From a secondary endosymbiont of Ctenarytaina eucalypti (GTDB lineage Bacteria; Pseudomonadota; Gammaproteobacteria; Enterobacterales; Enterobacteriaceae): a stretch of 64,000 nucleotides of DNA. Shown one piece after another: positions 33,701-42,658 of this stretch. The notes under the pieces were generated by a model that ran no database searches, was not told where the DNA came from, and saw only the letters and a program-made list of their open reading frames with translations. Numbering within the stretch: position 1 is the first letter of the stretch; the number at the start of each line of letters is the position of its first letter. The translations under genes and the position numbers were made by a program. The stretch lies in NCBI RefSeq assembly GCF_000287335.1, contig NC_018419.1:434001-498000 (forward strand), given 5' to 3'.

Positions 33701-34084
33701 TTGCTGTAATTGTCCGGCTAAATCCATCAGTTGACTATTGGCGGTTAGCAATTGTTGATTCAGTTCACTGCTGGGAAGCTTAGGGAAAAGGCTGCTGGGT
33801 TCATTCAGTGTGCGGTTTTTTGTATCCCACATCTGTCGGGGAAGAGACGGAAAATCATCGATAGCCTTTTGATACTCCTGTATTTTAGCGCTAGATGCTT
33901 TGGCTTCGGCGAGGGCATTTAGTGCTGATTGAAGCGCCTCAACAATCGGCGCCTGGTTCGGCGCCATTTTATCATCTAGCGCCTGCTGAAGATCCTTTTT
34001 GAGCTGGCCCTCTTCTGGTAGCAGTTCGGCGAAGGCCCCGGAGGCTAAGAAACCCCCCAATAGAAAAAGCATAATCAGGCGCAA
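30767..34084 (-). CDS. mscM: Miniconductance mechanosensitive channel MscM
   Basis: MscM (YjeP) is a large MscS-family inner-membrane channel that opens on hypo-osmotic shock. It has 1105 residues (E. coli 1107). A signal peptide (about 1-19, ending ASGAFA) precedes a long Gln- and Leu-rich coiled-coil periplasmic domain (to about 430). About eleven membrane helices follow, then the MscS pore and beta domain, marked by GVGLGFGLQEIFANFISGLMILFEKPIRIGDTV. No frameshift is seen across 3.3 kb, so it is under selection. psd precedes it on the same strand with a 30-base gap, as in E. coli. Confidence 0.96.
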   Translation of the reverse strand: MRLIMLFLLGGFLASGAFAELLPEEGQLKKDLQQALDDKMAPNQAPIVEALQSALNALAEAKASSAKIQEYQKAIDDFPSLPRQMWDTKNRTLNEPSSLFPKLPSSELNQQLLTANSQLMDLAGQLQQEQDQSRAISYSLGLLPQQQTEARRALSDVEQQLQALPTPSTPLEKAQATSLQAEQAARRLKVAELDLAQLSANNRQELSRLRAELLKKRYDRLEQVLQSLRNQVNSLRQQEAEQAIEHTERLAAQLGELPKSINTPLQTNRELSSALTQKAQRMDLIASQQRQATLQILQVRQALTTLREQAQWLDKSPALGEILRAQVSRLPKMPKPQQLDSYMAHLRVQRLHFEDLMNKLPQLSQGEQDDGSPLTPVQSRILHAQLSTQRNLLNALLTGCDTQILELTKLKVANSQLEEAMNEIQEAAHRYLFWVADVSPISFLSYPLQVGQDLRRIVTLDTFSQLTQALSLILTSQETLIALFGALLLVGFSLSSRGHYHAFLERSSRRVGKVNQDHFYLTLRNVFLSVLVALPLPVLWAALGYGLRQAWPYPIAVAIGDGFSATWPVLWVFMVCAHFARPKGLFIVHFNWPQKQVKRAMRYYTLSIGMIVPLIMALISFDHYSEREFAGTLSRLCCLLLCACLALVTSSLKRAGLPLYLDEHGSGDNVVNRSLWNAMICAPIFAAAAVCLGHLATALALLARLETSVAIWFFLLIIYHIIRRWMFIQRRRIAFERTKQRRAEMLAQRARNEEDLSQSQLNDAAAEVDEKVLDLDTISAQSLQLVRSILTLIALLSVIILWSELHSAFGFLENITLWDATSTIQGVDSLQPITLGALLIAVLVCIITTQMVRNLPALLELVLLQHLDLTPGTGYAITTLTKYSLMLLGGIIGFSMIGIEWSKLQWLVAALGVGLGFGLQEIFANFISGLMILFEKPIRIGDTVTIRNLTGNITRINTRATTITDWDRKEIIVPNKAFITEQFVNWSLSDTVTRVVLSVPAPAGANIEQVTYIMVQAARSCPLVLELPAPEAFLVDLQQGLPLFELRMHAAEMGHRMPLRHQVHSLILEGYREHGMELPFPPFQLRKDQIKTGMLPDRPLYHEGK

Positions 34085-34114
34085 TGTGAGGACTCTCTTG
34101 TTAACCGTATATGT

Positions 34115-35002
34115 TCAGGAAAGCGTGCTATCGGTTTGCGCGATACCGTGAGCCAGCCGCTGACCAACGCGCGTCACATATCTGGTAGATATATGTTCGC
34201 CTAGCCGTACAGTGTTTCTGTTGAATAGATTAATAATAGTCGAGCCCATCTTAAAACGCCCCATTTCACGTCCTTTTAGCATCACTAACGCCTCAGAAGT
34301 GTCGGATGTCGGATAACGCCAAAGTTTGATAATGCTTTTTCGTGGTGGCGTGACAGTACCTGCCCAGATGGTCTCGATACTACCAACAATAGTTGCACCT
34401 ATCAGAATTTGGGCCATGGGGCCAAAATTAGTCTGGAATAGGCAGATGACTCGCTCATTACGGGTAAACAGGTTAGGAATATTAGCCGCAGTCAGTAGGT
34501 TCACTGAAAATAACTTGCCTGGTACGTAAAGCATTTCGCACAGTAAACCGTTGCAAGGCATATGAACGCGATGATAATCACGCGGCGCCAGATAGGTCGT
34601 CACGAAACTGCCATTGTAAAAATAAGTGATCATGGACTCATGGCCGACTAACAGCGCCTCTAGACTATAATAATGCCCCTTCGCCTGAAATAGTTGCCCT
34701 CTTTGGATGGGGCCAAGCTGTGAGATCATCCCATCCGCCGGGAAGACTATCACCGAGGGGTCAGCATCAATGGGTCGCACGTCTTCGCGCAGTGAACGGA
34801 TAAAGAATGTATTAAAAGTCGGGTAGGCTGCTATGTCCGGTTGCTCCGCTTCCTGCATATCGACCTTATAATATCGCACGAACAGCTTTATAACCCAACG
34901 AGTCAGCCAGGCCCCGCGGCGTTCCGCGCCCCACCCCGCCAACGCCGTCAGCCAAAACTGAGGCATTAAGTATTGTAAAGTAATTTGAATCTTGTCTAGC
35001 AC
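34115..35002 (-). CDS. psd: Phosphatidylserine decarboxylase proenzyme
   Basis: Psd converts phosphatidylserine to phosphatidylethanolamine at the inner membrane. The proenzyme cleaves itself within a conserved LGST to create a pyruvoyl group. Here the motif reads MGST (in [13 protein letters not shown]), keeping the Gly-Ser scissile bond but replacing the leucine. The Asp (FPADGMISQ) and His ([10 protein letters not shown]) needed for self-cleavage are present. It has 295 residues; E. coli has 322, and the difference is the dispensable-looking acidic C-terminal tail. It is the first gene of psd-mscM; rsgA, upstream in E. coli, is absent. Confidence 0.96.
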   Translation of the reverse strand: MLDKIQITLQYLMPQFWLTALAGWGAERRGAWLTRWVIKLFVRYYKVDMQEAEQPDIAAYPTFNTFFIRSLREDVRPIDADPSVIVFPADGMISQLGPIQRGQLFQAKGHYYSLEALLVGHESMITYFYNGSFVTTYLAPRDYHRVHMPCNGLLCEMLYVPGKLFSVNLLTAANIPNLFTRNERVICLFQTNFGPMAQILIGATIVGSIETIWAGTVTPPRKSIIKLWRYPTSDTSEALVMLKGREMGRFKMGSTIINLFNRNTVRLGEHISTRYVTRVGQRLAHGIAQTDSTLS

Positions 35003-35790
35003 TGGGACCTCTTTACATGTGGAATGATAGAATCAAATAGAATTTGTAACAAATTATCTGCTCAAAAGACTATATTTACGCAATGTAAACGCTATTTAAC
35101 ATTTTCTTATAGCGTAATAGAGCATTAAACGGCATGACTTGTTGCATCGACGCACCTGAGCCTGGCTGCGTATCGTACCCGCGCAGACTTAAAAAATACC
35201 TAGAATCTCTTCACCTTACCATGGGCACGTCAGCCCGCAAGATACAGCAATAACCTGTTCTGTATTTTAAAGCATGATTGACACTCTTCCGACGCTAATT
35301 TTTAGCCATGCGATGCTCTGATCATATTATGGCTGCAGCTAATATTTTGCTCACCCCGTAGCGATGAGATTAGCAACTGCATTATCTTCTTCAAAAGAGC
35401 ACTATGGCAGTAATGTGTAGCATAAGCGTTGTCAGTAGATGCCTACCTGCTTTTCAGTTGATTTTACTTTATCAAAGACGAGTGAATTCTTGATAGCGCC
35501 ATGCGATAAAGGAGAAAAGATAATTTCATGTATCTCACCATACGCTGCTAAACAGCGTTCATGCCATACTCTATGTTTTTCGATATCATATGATCGGATC
35601 TGTTATGCGCCTTAAGAAAAAATTTCTTAGACCATCACTATAACAAGGATGAAATCACTGATATCACCGCGTCTTGACCTTCTAATGCTTATGCGTGCTG
35701 TATATTTTCTCGCGCTCTGAGCAAAGCATAGTCCTGGTATCTTGGCGGCAGCTTTATCAGTATAACAATCGAATCAATTAAGCATTATAA

Positions 35791-35809
35791 AGCCCTCCGC
35801 GAGAGGGCT
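35791..35809 (-). terminator. Orphan terminator-like hairpin
   Basis: The stem AGCCCTC/GAGGGCT (7 bp) has the loop CGCGA. On the minus strand it is followed by TTATAATGC, a short T-rich end, while the + strand is followed by ACCCCTG. It would fit a terminator of a lost minus-strand gene, but the U-tract is weak. Confidence 0.5.
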
Positions 35810-36575
35810 ACCCCTGCATCATGAGCACTGTAGTGATGGTTTTCCCTTATGCGGACAGACAAGTTCTCGCCATGGCATTCAAGAGCCGGTTGCTATTTCA
35901 TTTATGCAGCACAATACGCCAACCTCACTACTCCGTACTCTTAGAGAGAGAATCGACTTGAGGGCTGTGTTGTGCGTAAGCCAATGAGAAATTTTAAACT
36001 GCACCTGTGGAATAGAACCTATGTATTGCGATGCATGTTATGAGATGACGCCATGATTACTGAAAATGTTGACTGATTCAATTAATCTATTTTCAGGTTA
36101 TGCTGTTACCAGCAGATCATGGCTCATGTTGTTTGCTTTACAAACGTCGCATCTTGTGTATGAAGATGATTATTAGTGCAATATATTAAAAATTACTATC
36201 TAGTACGTATAATCCTCATGTTGAGTTGAAAGAGATAGATGCAGCATTTGTTTACGAACTGCCAGAGAGTACGATTTCACTTTGCCATAGGAACCTATGA
36301 TTTATCAGAAAGGATGTTCCTTGACTGCATTAAACTCTCGAAGGTTATAAAAAAAAGAAGGCCTCGGTGAACGTAGAGGATATCACCTACTACTCAAGCA
36401 TTAGCAGCAGAACGGTGCGACTGTTACGACACTTTACATAATCAGGAAAAAATAGATAGCAGGGCCTCAACAAGCATGATGCACGTAGCTATCTGAAGCG
36501 TCACTGGGCGTAACGCTTCAAGCGCCTTAGACTAAAAAGAGTAGATCGTGCTACCCAGGTATCCTTAGGTAGAGG

Positions 36576-36622
36576 CGATAGTGCATTTTCAAGGCTCTGG
36601 TTCTCTTTTTCTGGCACTATCG
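36576..36622. repeat. 9-bp inverted repeat with 29-base loop
   Basis: CGATAGTGC (36576-36584) and GCACTATCG (36614-36622) are perfect reverse complements around a pyrimidine-rich loop. No gene adjoins it. The function is unknown and it may be a relic. Confidence 0.45.
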
Positions 36623-37064
36623 ATAGCCTTCCCGTTTAGCCTGAAGGTCAAGTGGGCGCTTTTCTCTCCCTTCAGACAGCGACATAGAATAACAAAATTC
36701 ATCTGACCAGCGTGAGCCGACAAAAGTCGAAAAAACACTATTTAGCATTGAAAAAACAAGGGATGCAATGCCTGACATGCAAAAAATAGACTTTAGCTAA
36801 GTACGGAATCTCGCTGATTTTTTATAAGAATACCGAGTAAGATGCCTAAAAAAGAACAGGCATGCATAAACGCGGGTGAAAGACATAGCCTTCAGAAAAA
36901 AGAGACGCGTTAATAAGCACAGGTAAGAAAATGAATTCCTCAGAGAAACATGCTAAACTGCAGGACGCCGCTCTTTTCTTTTATGAAACACAAGACAGGA
37001 GCGCAGTGGTAAGACGCCAAAAGACTAATACAATCGTATACCCCCGACAGATACAATGAAAAGG

Positions 37065-37466
37065 CTATAGCTGCGCTGCAGCCTGAGTACGAATACCCCG
37101 CACCATAGCCTCAAGCCCCTGAAGCCGAGATGGCGTTAAATGCTGAGTGAGCGCCAGCATGTCGAAAAAAGGACGAACGTCATAGGTAACGATTTCCGCC
37201 GGCATCATGCCCTGATAGAGCATAAAAACCATAGTGATAAGCCCTTTTACTATGGCAGAATCGCTGTCACCGTACAGCTGAACACTGCCGTGGTCATCTA
37301 TTACTATGACAATCCATACCCGGCTTTGACAGCCGGGTATAAGATGCTCCGGTGTCCGCATGCCAGTCGGCAATGACGGTAAATGGCTCCCTAGCTCAAT
37401 GATATATAGGTACTTCTCTTCCCAATTACCACATCGAGAAAAATTACGTAACAACTTATCTTTCAT
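37065..37466 (-). CDS. sufE: Cysteine desulfuration protein SufE, N-terminus possibly frameshifted
   Basis: SufE accepts persulfide sulfur from SufS and hands it to the SufBCD scaffold. The acceptor cysteine (GCQSRVW) and the C-terminal [19 protein letters not shown]-type segment match E. coli. The N-terminus is odd. The best-placed start, ATG at 37482 after AGGGAG, reads MANLSNER and then stops, in a frame one base off from the rest. E. coli begins MALLPDKEKLLRNF, so one extra base in about codons 6-9 is likely. Without correction, translation would start at ATG 37466 (MKDKLLRNF, 133 residues, no good ribosome site) or TTG 37511, directly after the sufS stop. Only about eight N-terminal residues would change. 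Confidence 0.88.
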   Translation of the reverse strand: MKDKLLRNFSRCGNWEEKYLYIIELGSHLPSLPTGMRTPEHLIPGCQSRVWIVIVIDDHGSVQLYGDSDSAIVKGLITMVFMLYQGMMPAEIVTYDVRPFFDMLALTQHLTPSRLQGLEAMVRGIRTQAAAQL

Positions 37467-37511
37467 TAGATAGATTCGCCATCTTATGCTTACTCCCTGC
37501 TTGAGTATCAA

Positions 37512-38735
37512 TCAGTCTAGCAAACTCTGCACTCGTAATAGACCGGATACTAACCGGTCAATATCTTCGCGGTTAGTGTACATTGCTAGAGAGGCACGGC
37601 ACATGCTGGGCACCCGAAAATGGGTCATCAACGGCATGGCGCAATGGTGGCCAGTACGAATAGCTATGCCATACTGATCAAGAAAGCTGCCTACATCATA
37701 GGCATGATGCTGCCCCAAATTAAAAGCGATTACGCCGATACGAGCATCGGGCCCATACAGGGTTAAGCTTGGAACCTGATGCAGTGCTTCAAGCGCATAG
37801 CGCATCAGCTCATTCTCGTAAGACTGAATGTTATTAAGCCCAATCTGCTCAACATAGTTGATGGCAGCGCATAGCCCGATCATGCCGGCTGTATTAGGCG
37901 AACCCGCCTCAAAACGCCAGGGCGGATCGTTAAAGATCGTGTCTTTGGTCAAACTAACAGTACGGATCATCGATCCACCTCCTTCCCATGGCGGCATCGC
38001 GTCCAGTAGCGCTTTTTTAGCGTAGAGAACACCAATGCCTGAAGGACCATACAGCTTATGTCCAGAGAACACATAAAAATCGCAGTCCAGCGCCTGTACA
38101 TCTACTGTCTGATGCATGATGCCCTGCGCGCCATCGACCAATACAACCACTTCGCTTTCAGCACGCACCGAGGCAATCAGCTCTTGTAGTGGATTACAGA
38201 TACCGAGAACATTGGATACCTGAGTGATAGCGAGCAAGCGAGTACGCGCATCGATCAAAGCTGGCAATCGAGCAATGTCGAGCATTCCATTGGGAAGCAA
38301 AGGAATGTATCGTAGCGATAGTTGCTTTTCCTTGACCAGCATTTGCCAGGGCACAATATTCGCGTGATGCTCCATTTCGGTGATGATAATATTATCACCG
38401 GACTGTAGATTGTGGCGCCCCCAGCTATTGACTACTAAATTGATTCCTTCAGTCGCGCTTTTGACGAAAATAATTTCATCCGGTAACGCAGCATGAATAA
38501 AGCACGCCACCTGTGCTCGTACGCTTTCCATGCGAATCGTGGCTTCATTGCTTAAGGTATGAATACCACGGTGAACTGCGGCATATCCCTGTCGATAATA
38601 CTCGCTTTGAGAATCAATAACGACGTTAGGCTTTTGCGCGCTTGCTGCACTATCGAGATAAGTTAGCGGCCGACCATTCACTCGCCGTGCTAGAATAGGA
38701 AAATCAGACCGGATGCGAATAATTGGATAGGTCAT
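37512..38735 (-). CDS. sufS: Cysteine desulfurase SufS
   Basis: SufS is a PLP enzyme that removes sulfur from cysteine for Fe-S cluster assembly. From ATG 38735 it has 407 residues (E. coli 406). The PLP-lysine motif [12 protein letters not shown] and the persulfide cysteine in RTGHHCAMP are intact, as is the substrate region HHANIVPWQ. This start is chosen because GGAGGAAGA lies directly upstream and [15 protein letters not shown] aligns with the family. It sits between the sufD remnant and sufE, in operon order. Confidence 0.97.
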   Translation of the reverse strand: MTYPIIRIRSDFPILARRVNGRPLTYLDSAASAQKPNVVIDSQSEYYRQGYAAVHRGIHTLSNEATIRMESVRAQVACFIHAALPDEIIFVKSATEGINLVVNSWGRHNLQSGDNIIITEMEHHANIVPWQMLVKEKQLSLRYIPLLPNGMLDIARLPALIDARTRLLAITQVSNVLGICNPLQELIASVRAESEVVVLVDGAQGIMHQTVDVQALDCDFYVFSGHKLYGPSGIGVLYAKKALLDAMPPWEGGGSMIRTVSLTKDTIFNDPPWRFEAGSPNTAGMIGLCAAINYVEQIGLNNIQSYENELMRYALEALHQVPSLTLYGPDARIGVIAFNLGQHHAYDVGSFLDQYGIAIRTGHHCAMPLMTHFRVPSMCRASLAMYTNREDIDRLVSGLLRVQSLLD

Positions 38736-38755
38736 TCTTCCTCCTCCTCTGTAAA

Positions 38756-39046
38756 TCATTGAAGATACGCACCAACCAGAACCGTATTATGCACTGCATC
38801 GTAATTAATCGCTTCCATTCTTGTGATCGAGAAAGAATGCATTATCATCTTCTGGGCGTTATCTTGGGCGATGCCGTTCGAGCGTAGGTAGAATACCTCT
38901 TTCTGTTCGATCAGGGCAGCAGTCTCTTCGTAGTCACATTTCGCATTATTAATGTACATTATTTCTAGCTGGAATTTTCTATCGACCACCATCGGTTGAG
39001 CATGCAGCCTGTTACTTTTCATCACCTGACCCCCAGTCTTAATCAC
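38756..39046 (-). pseudogene. sufD: sufD remnant, C-terminal fragment only
   Basis: A 96-codon open frame that aligns end to end with the last quarter of SufD: IKTGGQ matches IKTDGQ, FQLEI matches PQLEI, then KCDYEETAALIEQKEVFYLRS and GIAQDNAQKMIM follow in order. SufD is the partner of SufB in the SufBC2D scaffold and normally has about 420 residues. The upstream 0.84 kb up to sufC is about the right size for the missing part but carries stops in every frame. It overlaps nothing and ends 20 bases before the sufS start. Some additional resemblance may continue to about 39110, but this is weak. Confidence 0.85.
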
Positions 39047-39885
39047 ATATTTCGTTATGTTAGTAAGGGATATTGAATCAATACGTACCGCAATTGCAAT
39101 CTATCACCAGATCTGGCAAATGGTAATAGGCTGTCTTGTATTCGAGAAGCACTGAAGGCATGCGTGATATTCTGCACCGAAAGCAGCAGAGGAGAATTGA
39201 TCTCAAGATTGCACTCTGGACTGTGAAGTCGTATGCTGCTTTGATGCTCAGTTAAGCTTGAGCCAGGATCAATGCACTGCTATTTAGCGCTGCATCTAGT
39301 GGGCGCACAGCGATATCGTAATAAGCTTACTAATTGCTAGAGCACGACTTGCCAAACCTGATTTTTATGGATTATCGCTCTATTCTGTCATGGGAGGCGC
39401 ACACAGATTACAGGGTGCCCTGCCAGATGTCCTGGGATGCCTATATCGACGTAATGTTTGATTAAAAAGGATTCATCTCTTTGCTTCGGCACGAGTATCG
39501 AGCTACCGTCTGTAGCTTAATATGCGCAGAAGAAGTCTTTTAGACCACCAGGTTCATCAAGACAGGAATGCGACAGCATGGCTAGAATAATTTTCTCTAC
39601 TACCTTTATCTTCTGTAAAGCAGTCGCGCAAACAGTCGCTAGTATACACTAAACCGTAGGCGTCTAGCGTCAGGATTCGTGTATCGCAATCAGCGGAAGC
39701 ATAGCCACCGGGGCGTGTATCTGTGCTCAAAACCTACACTAACGTCTCATTAATCTAGGATCTTTACATAGCTCTTATTTTTAGTAAGCCACCTAGAGTG
39801 CTGAACTGCTACTTGAGCGAAGCCTAGAGCGCTATCACCACCGACAGATAATTTATGACACTGTCTCAGCACGTAGACATTACTG
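39047..39885. other. Eroded 5' part of sufD
   Basis: About 0.84 kb between sufC and the readable SufD tail. Together with the 291-bp fragment it accounts for most of a normal sufD gene (about 1.27 kb), so some deletion has occurred as well as stops. No long frame and no secure SufD motif can be read here. Confidence 0.65.
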
Positions 39886-40626
39886 TTATGAGGTCAGCCA
39901 GCCATATCCTTTCTCCTCAAGCTGTTTAGCCAAGGAGAAATCACCGGATTTCACAATTCTGCCCTGATATAACACATGAATGTGGTCAGGTTGAATGTAG
40001 TCCAGAATACGCTGATAGTGCGTGATGATAATAAAAGAACGTTTACCATCGCGCAGAGTATTCACGCCATGAGCAACAATTTTCAAAGCATCAATATCTA
40101 AACCGGAGTCAGTTTCATCTAGAATGCATAAATCCGGCTCTAGCGCTGCCATTTGTAAAATATCATTACGTTTTTTCTCACCGCCGGAAAAGCCGACGTT
40201 AACTGCCCGAGTCAACAGGTCAGTAGGCATTTTTAGCAGTGCAATCTTAGATTCAATGAAATCAGCAAAATCAAAGCGGTCTAGTACTGGCTGCTCGCGG
40301 TATGTACGTACGGCATTCACGGCTGTTTGCAGGAAAAAATGGTTACTAACACCCGGGATTTCAACCGGATATTGAAACGCCATGAAGACTCCTTCCCCGG
40401 CGCGCTGTTCCGGTTCCAGCGCGAGTAAATTGCAGCCTTTAAACAAAACCTCCCCCGATATGACTTCATAGTCTTCTCGCCCGGCAAGTGTCCCTGACAG
40501 GGTACTCTTCCCGGAACCATTTGGCCCCATTATGGCATCAACCTCACCGGGTTTCACTGCTAAGCTAATTCCCTTGAGAATAGCATTGCCCGCAACGCTA
40601 ACGTTCAGATCTTTAATCGATAACAT
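39886..40626 (-). CDS. sufC: Fe-S assembly ATPase SufC
   Basis: SufC is an ABC-type ATPase that drives conformational change in the SufB-SufD scaffold. It has 246 residues (E. coli 248). Walker A (MGPNGSGKST), the ABC signature (VGFSGGEKKRND), Walker B with its glutamate (LCILDETDSGLD) and the switch histidine (ITHYQ) are all intact. Compared with E. coli there is GEVDAIM for GEVHAIM and DETD for DESD. It follows sufB by 63 bases. Its usual second partner, SufD, is broken downstream. Confidence 0.97.
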   Translation of the reverse strand: MLSIKDLNVSVAGNAILKGISLAVKPGEVDAIMGPNGSGKSTLSGTLAGREDYEVISGEVLFKGCNLLALEPEQRAGEGVFMAFQYPVEIPGVSNHFFLQTAVNAVRTYREQPVLDRFDFADFIESKIALLKMPTDLLTRAVNVGFSGGEKKRNDILQMAALEPDLCILDETDSGLDIDALKIVAHGVNTLRDGKRSFIIITHYQRILDYIQPDHIHVLYQGRIVKSGDFSLAKQLEEKGYGWLTS

Positions 40627-40689
40627 GTGTCACTTTCCCTTGATCCGGTGTATCCTCGCGATCGAGCAGCAACCTCGGTAGCGCGCTCT

Positions 40690-42198
40690 TCAACCCACGC
40701 TATGTTCAAGGCTGATAGCCAGTAATTTTTGCGCTTCTACTGAAAACTCCAGAGGTAATTCCGAGAAAACGTCTTTGCAAAATCCATTAACAATCATCGA
40801 AATCGCATCATCTTCGCCGATACCACGCTGGCGGCAGTAAAATAACTGATCTTCGCCGATGCGCGAAGTAGTGGCCTCATGCTCTAGCTGAGCGGTGTTA
40901 TTGCGCACTTCCATATAAGGAAAAGTATGTGCACCACATTCACTGCCGATTAGCATGGAGTCACACTGGGTAAAGTTACGCGCGTTAGTAGCCGTCGGCA
41001 TAATCTTGACCAACCCGCGATAGGTATTGTCGCTCTTGCCGGCCGCAATCCCCTTGGAGATGATCGTAGAGCGGGTATTCTTGCCGATATGAATCATCTT
41101 AGTGCCGGTATCTGCCTGTTGGTGGCCGTTCGTCAACGCTACCGAAAAAAACTCCCCAACTGAGTTGTCGCCGCGCAGAATTACGCTCGGGTACTTCCAG
41201 GTGATTGCTGAGCCTGTCTCGGATTGAGTCCAGGACATTTTGGCGTTCTCACCCGCACACAGTGCGCGCTTGGTAACGAAGTTAAGAATGCCGCCCTCAG
41301 TCTCGCAGCCCGCAAACCAGTTTTGTACGGTAGAATACTTCACTTCCGCATCTTTCAGCACAATCACTTCTACCGTAGCTGCATGCAGTTGATAGTTTTC
41401 ACGCGCAGGTGCTGAGCAGCCCTCTATATAGCTGACATAACTACCTTCATCGGCAATAAGGATTGTGCGTTCAAACTGACCAGTTTTAGCAGCGTTAATG
41501 CGAAAATAAGTTGACAGCTCCATTGGACATCGCACACCTTTTGGTAAATAAACAAACGTACCGTCGGAGGCAACTGCTGAGTTGAGCGCCGCAAAAAAGT
41601 TATCGTGAGCCGGTACCACGCTACCTAGATATTGACGTACCAGTTCCGGATGGTTATGAATCGCATCGCTAAAAGAACAGAAGATAATACCCTGCTCTGC
41701 TAGTTTATCGCGATAAGTAGTTGAAACCGATACTGAATCGAAAATTGCATCTACCGCGACGTTGCTACCTTCATGGACTGGCACGCCGAGCTGGTTAAAC
41801 GCCCGTTCTACTTCATCAGTCAGATAATTTTTCGCTTCTATCCCCTCAGAATGGTGCGTAGGGTCGCAATGGGTCCCGCAAGTATCATCTCCAGCTCCGC
41901 AAAGCGGAGCTGAATAGTAGCTATAATCGTTATATTCAAGCGGTTTGTAGTGGGCTTTCAGCCAGTGTGGCTCATTCATTTTCATCCAAGCCTGATAGGC
42001 ATCAAGACGAAACTCTAGCATCCATCTCGGCTCTTGGCGTTTCGCCGAGATGGCACGGACCACATCTTCGCTGATGCCGAATGCAAGCTCTTCGGTCGCC
42101 AGTTGGGTAAAGAATCCCTGCTTATATCTCTCCCTTTTCACCCAGGGTTGAGTACCTTTAAGCTTTTGAAGTGTATCAGTATTGCTACTGCGTGCCAT
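40690..42198 (-). CDS. sufB: Fe-S cluster scaffold subunit SufB
   Basis: SufB carries the nascent Fe-S cluster in the SufBC2D complex. From the ATG at 42198 it has 502 residues (E. coli 495). The C-terminal cysteine (GSECGAHTFPY, equivalent to Cys405) and the nearby glutamate (AQLEHEATTSRIGEDQLFY) are present. The segments PKGVRCPMELSTYFRIN and SWTQSETGSAITWKYPS are conserved. An ATG six bases upstream is possible; both overlap the 3' end of sufA by 14-20 bases, which suggests translational coupling. No damage is seen in this gene despite loss of its partner sufD. Confidence 0.97.
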   Translation of the reverse strand: MARSSNTDTLQKLKGTQPWVKRERYKQGFFTQLATEELAFGISEDVVRAISAKRQEPRWMLEFRLDAYQAWMKMNEPHWLKAHYKPLEYNDYSYYSAPLCGAGDDTCGTHCDPTHHSEGIEAKNYLTDEVERAFNQLGVPVHEGSNVAVDAIFDSVSVSTTYRDKLAEQGIIFCSFSDAIHNHPELVRQYLGSVVPAHDNFFAALNSAVASDGTFVYLPKGVRCPMELSTYFRINAAKTGQFERTILIADEGSYVSYIEGCSAPARENYQLHAATVEVIVLKDAEVKYSTVQNWFAGCETEGGILNFVTKRALCAGENAKMSWTQSETGSAITWKYPSVILRGDNSVGEFFSVALTNGHQQADTGTKMIHIGKNTRSTIISKGIAAGKSDNTYRGLVKIMPTATNARNFTQCDSMLIGSECGAHTFPYMEVRNNTAQLEHEATTSRIGEDQLFYCRQRGIGEDDAISMIVNGFCKDVFSELPLEFSVEAQKLLAISLEHSVG

Positions 42199-42586
42199 AA
42201 TCATTCATCGCTCTAAGACCAAAGCTTTCGCCGCATCCGCAGGCAAACTGAGCTTTGGGGTTGTTAAATTTAAATACATGATTCAGGCCCTCATGCACGT
42301 AATCTAGTTCCGTGCCGTCGATGAAAGGCATCGCTTTTAGTGCCACATACAATCTGGCCCCTTTATGCTCATATAGCCGATCGCTGCCCGCATCCTGGCT
42401 CGCATGCTCCAAAACATAGACGAAACCGGCACAGCCAGAGTGTTTCACGTTAAGCCGCAATCCTAGCATGGATGGGTTATTTTCCACGAGGCGCCGGATC
42501 TGACGGGCAGCGGCATCTGTTAGCGTCAGGCCGCGCCAGACATACTCTTCAAGGGAGAACCGCTCAACCTTCTTGTCTACTTGCAT
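42185..42586 (-). CDS. sufA: Fe-S cluster A-type carrier SufA
   Basis: SufA receives clusters from SufBCD and delivers them to target enzymes. It has 133 residues (E. coli 122). The three cluster-ligand cysteines (KHSGCAGF and ACGCGESFG) are intact. A C-terminal extension of about ten residues (LRAMNDYGTQ) beyond the usual CGCGESFG end overlaps the sufB start, perhaps from loss of the ancestral stop. It is the first gene of the operon; a candidate promoter lies 45-72 bases upstream. Confidence 0.96.
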   Translation of the reverse strand: MQVDKKVERFSLEEYVWRGLTLTDAAARQIRRLVENNPSMLGLRLNVKHSGCAGFVYVLEHASQDAGSDRLYEHKGARLYVALKAMPFIDGTELDYVHEGLNHVFKFNNPKAQFACGCGESFGLRAMNDYGTQ

Positions 42587-42630
42587 AAGGGTGACCTCAT
42601 GATGTTACAAGCTAATACCAGACCCGAACT

Positions 42631-42658
42631 ATATTAAAGAGTATTATTCTTTCTTCAA
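42631..42658 (-). promoter_or_regulatory. Candidate suf operon promoter
   Basis: On the minus strand TTGAAG (plus-strand 42653-42658) and TAATAT (42631-42636) are separated by 16 bases. They lie about 45 bases before the sufA start, a reasonable sigma-70 arrangement. I see no convincing Fur or IscR box, so regulation by iron or oxidative stress cannot be claimed. Confidence 0.5.

Larger units (their letters stand above)
35003..37064. other. Gene-free stretch between psd and sufE
   Basis: About 2.1 kb without a supportable gene. rsgA (next to psd) and ldtE and lpp (next to sufE) in E. coli could not be recognised. It holds an orphan terminator-like hairpin (35791-35809), a GAAGCGT/ACGCTTC stem (36495-36519) and a 9-bp stem CGATAGTGC/GCACTATCG with a 29-base loop (36576-36622). 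Confidence 0.7.
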
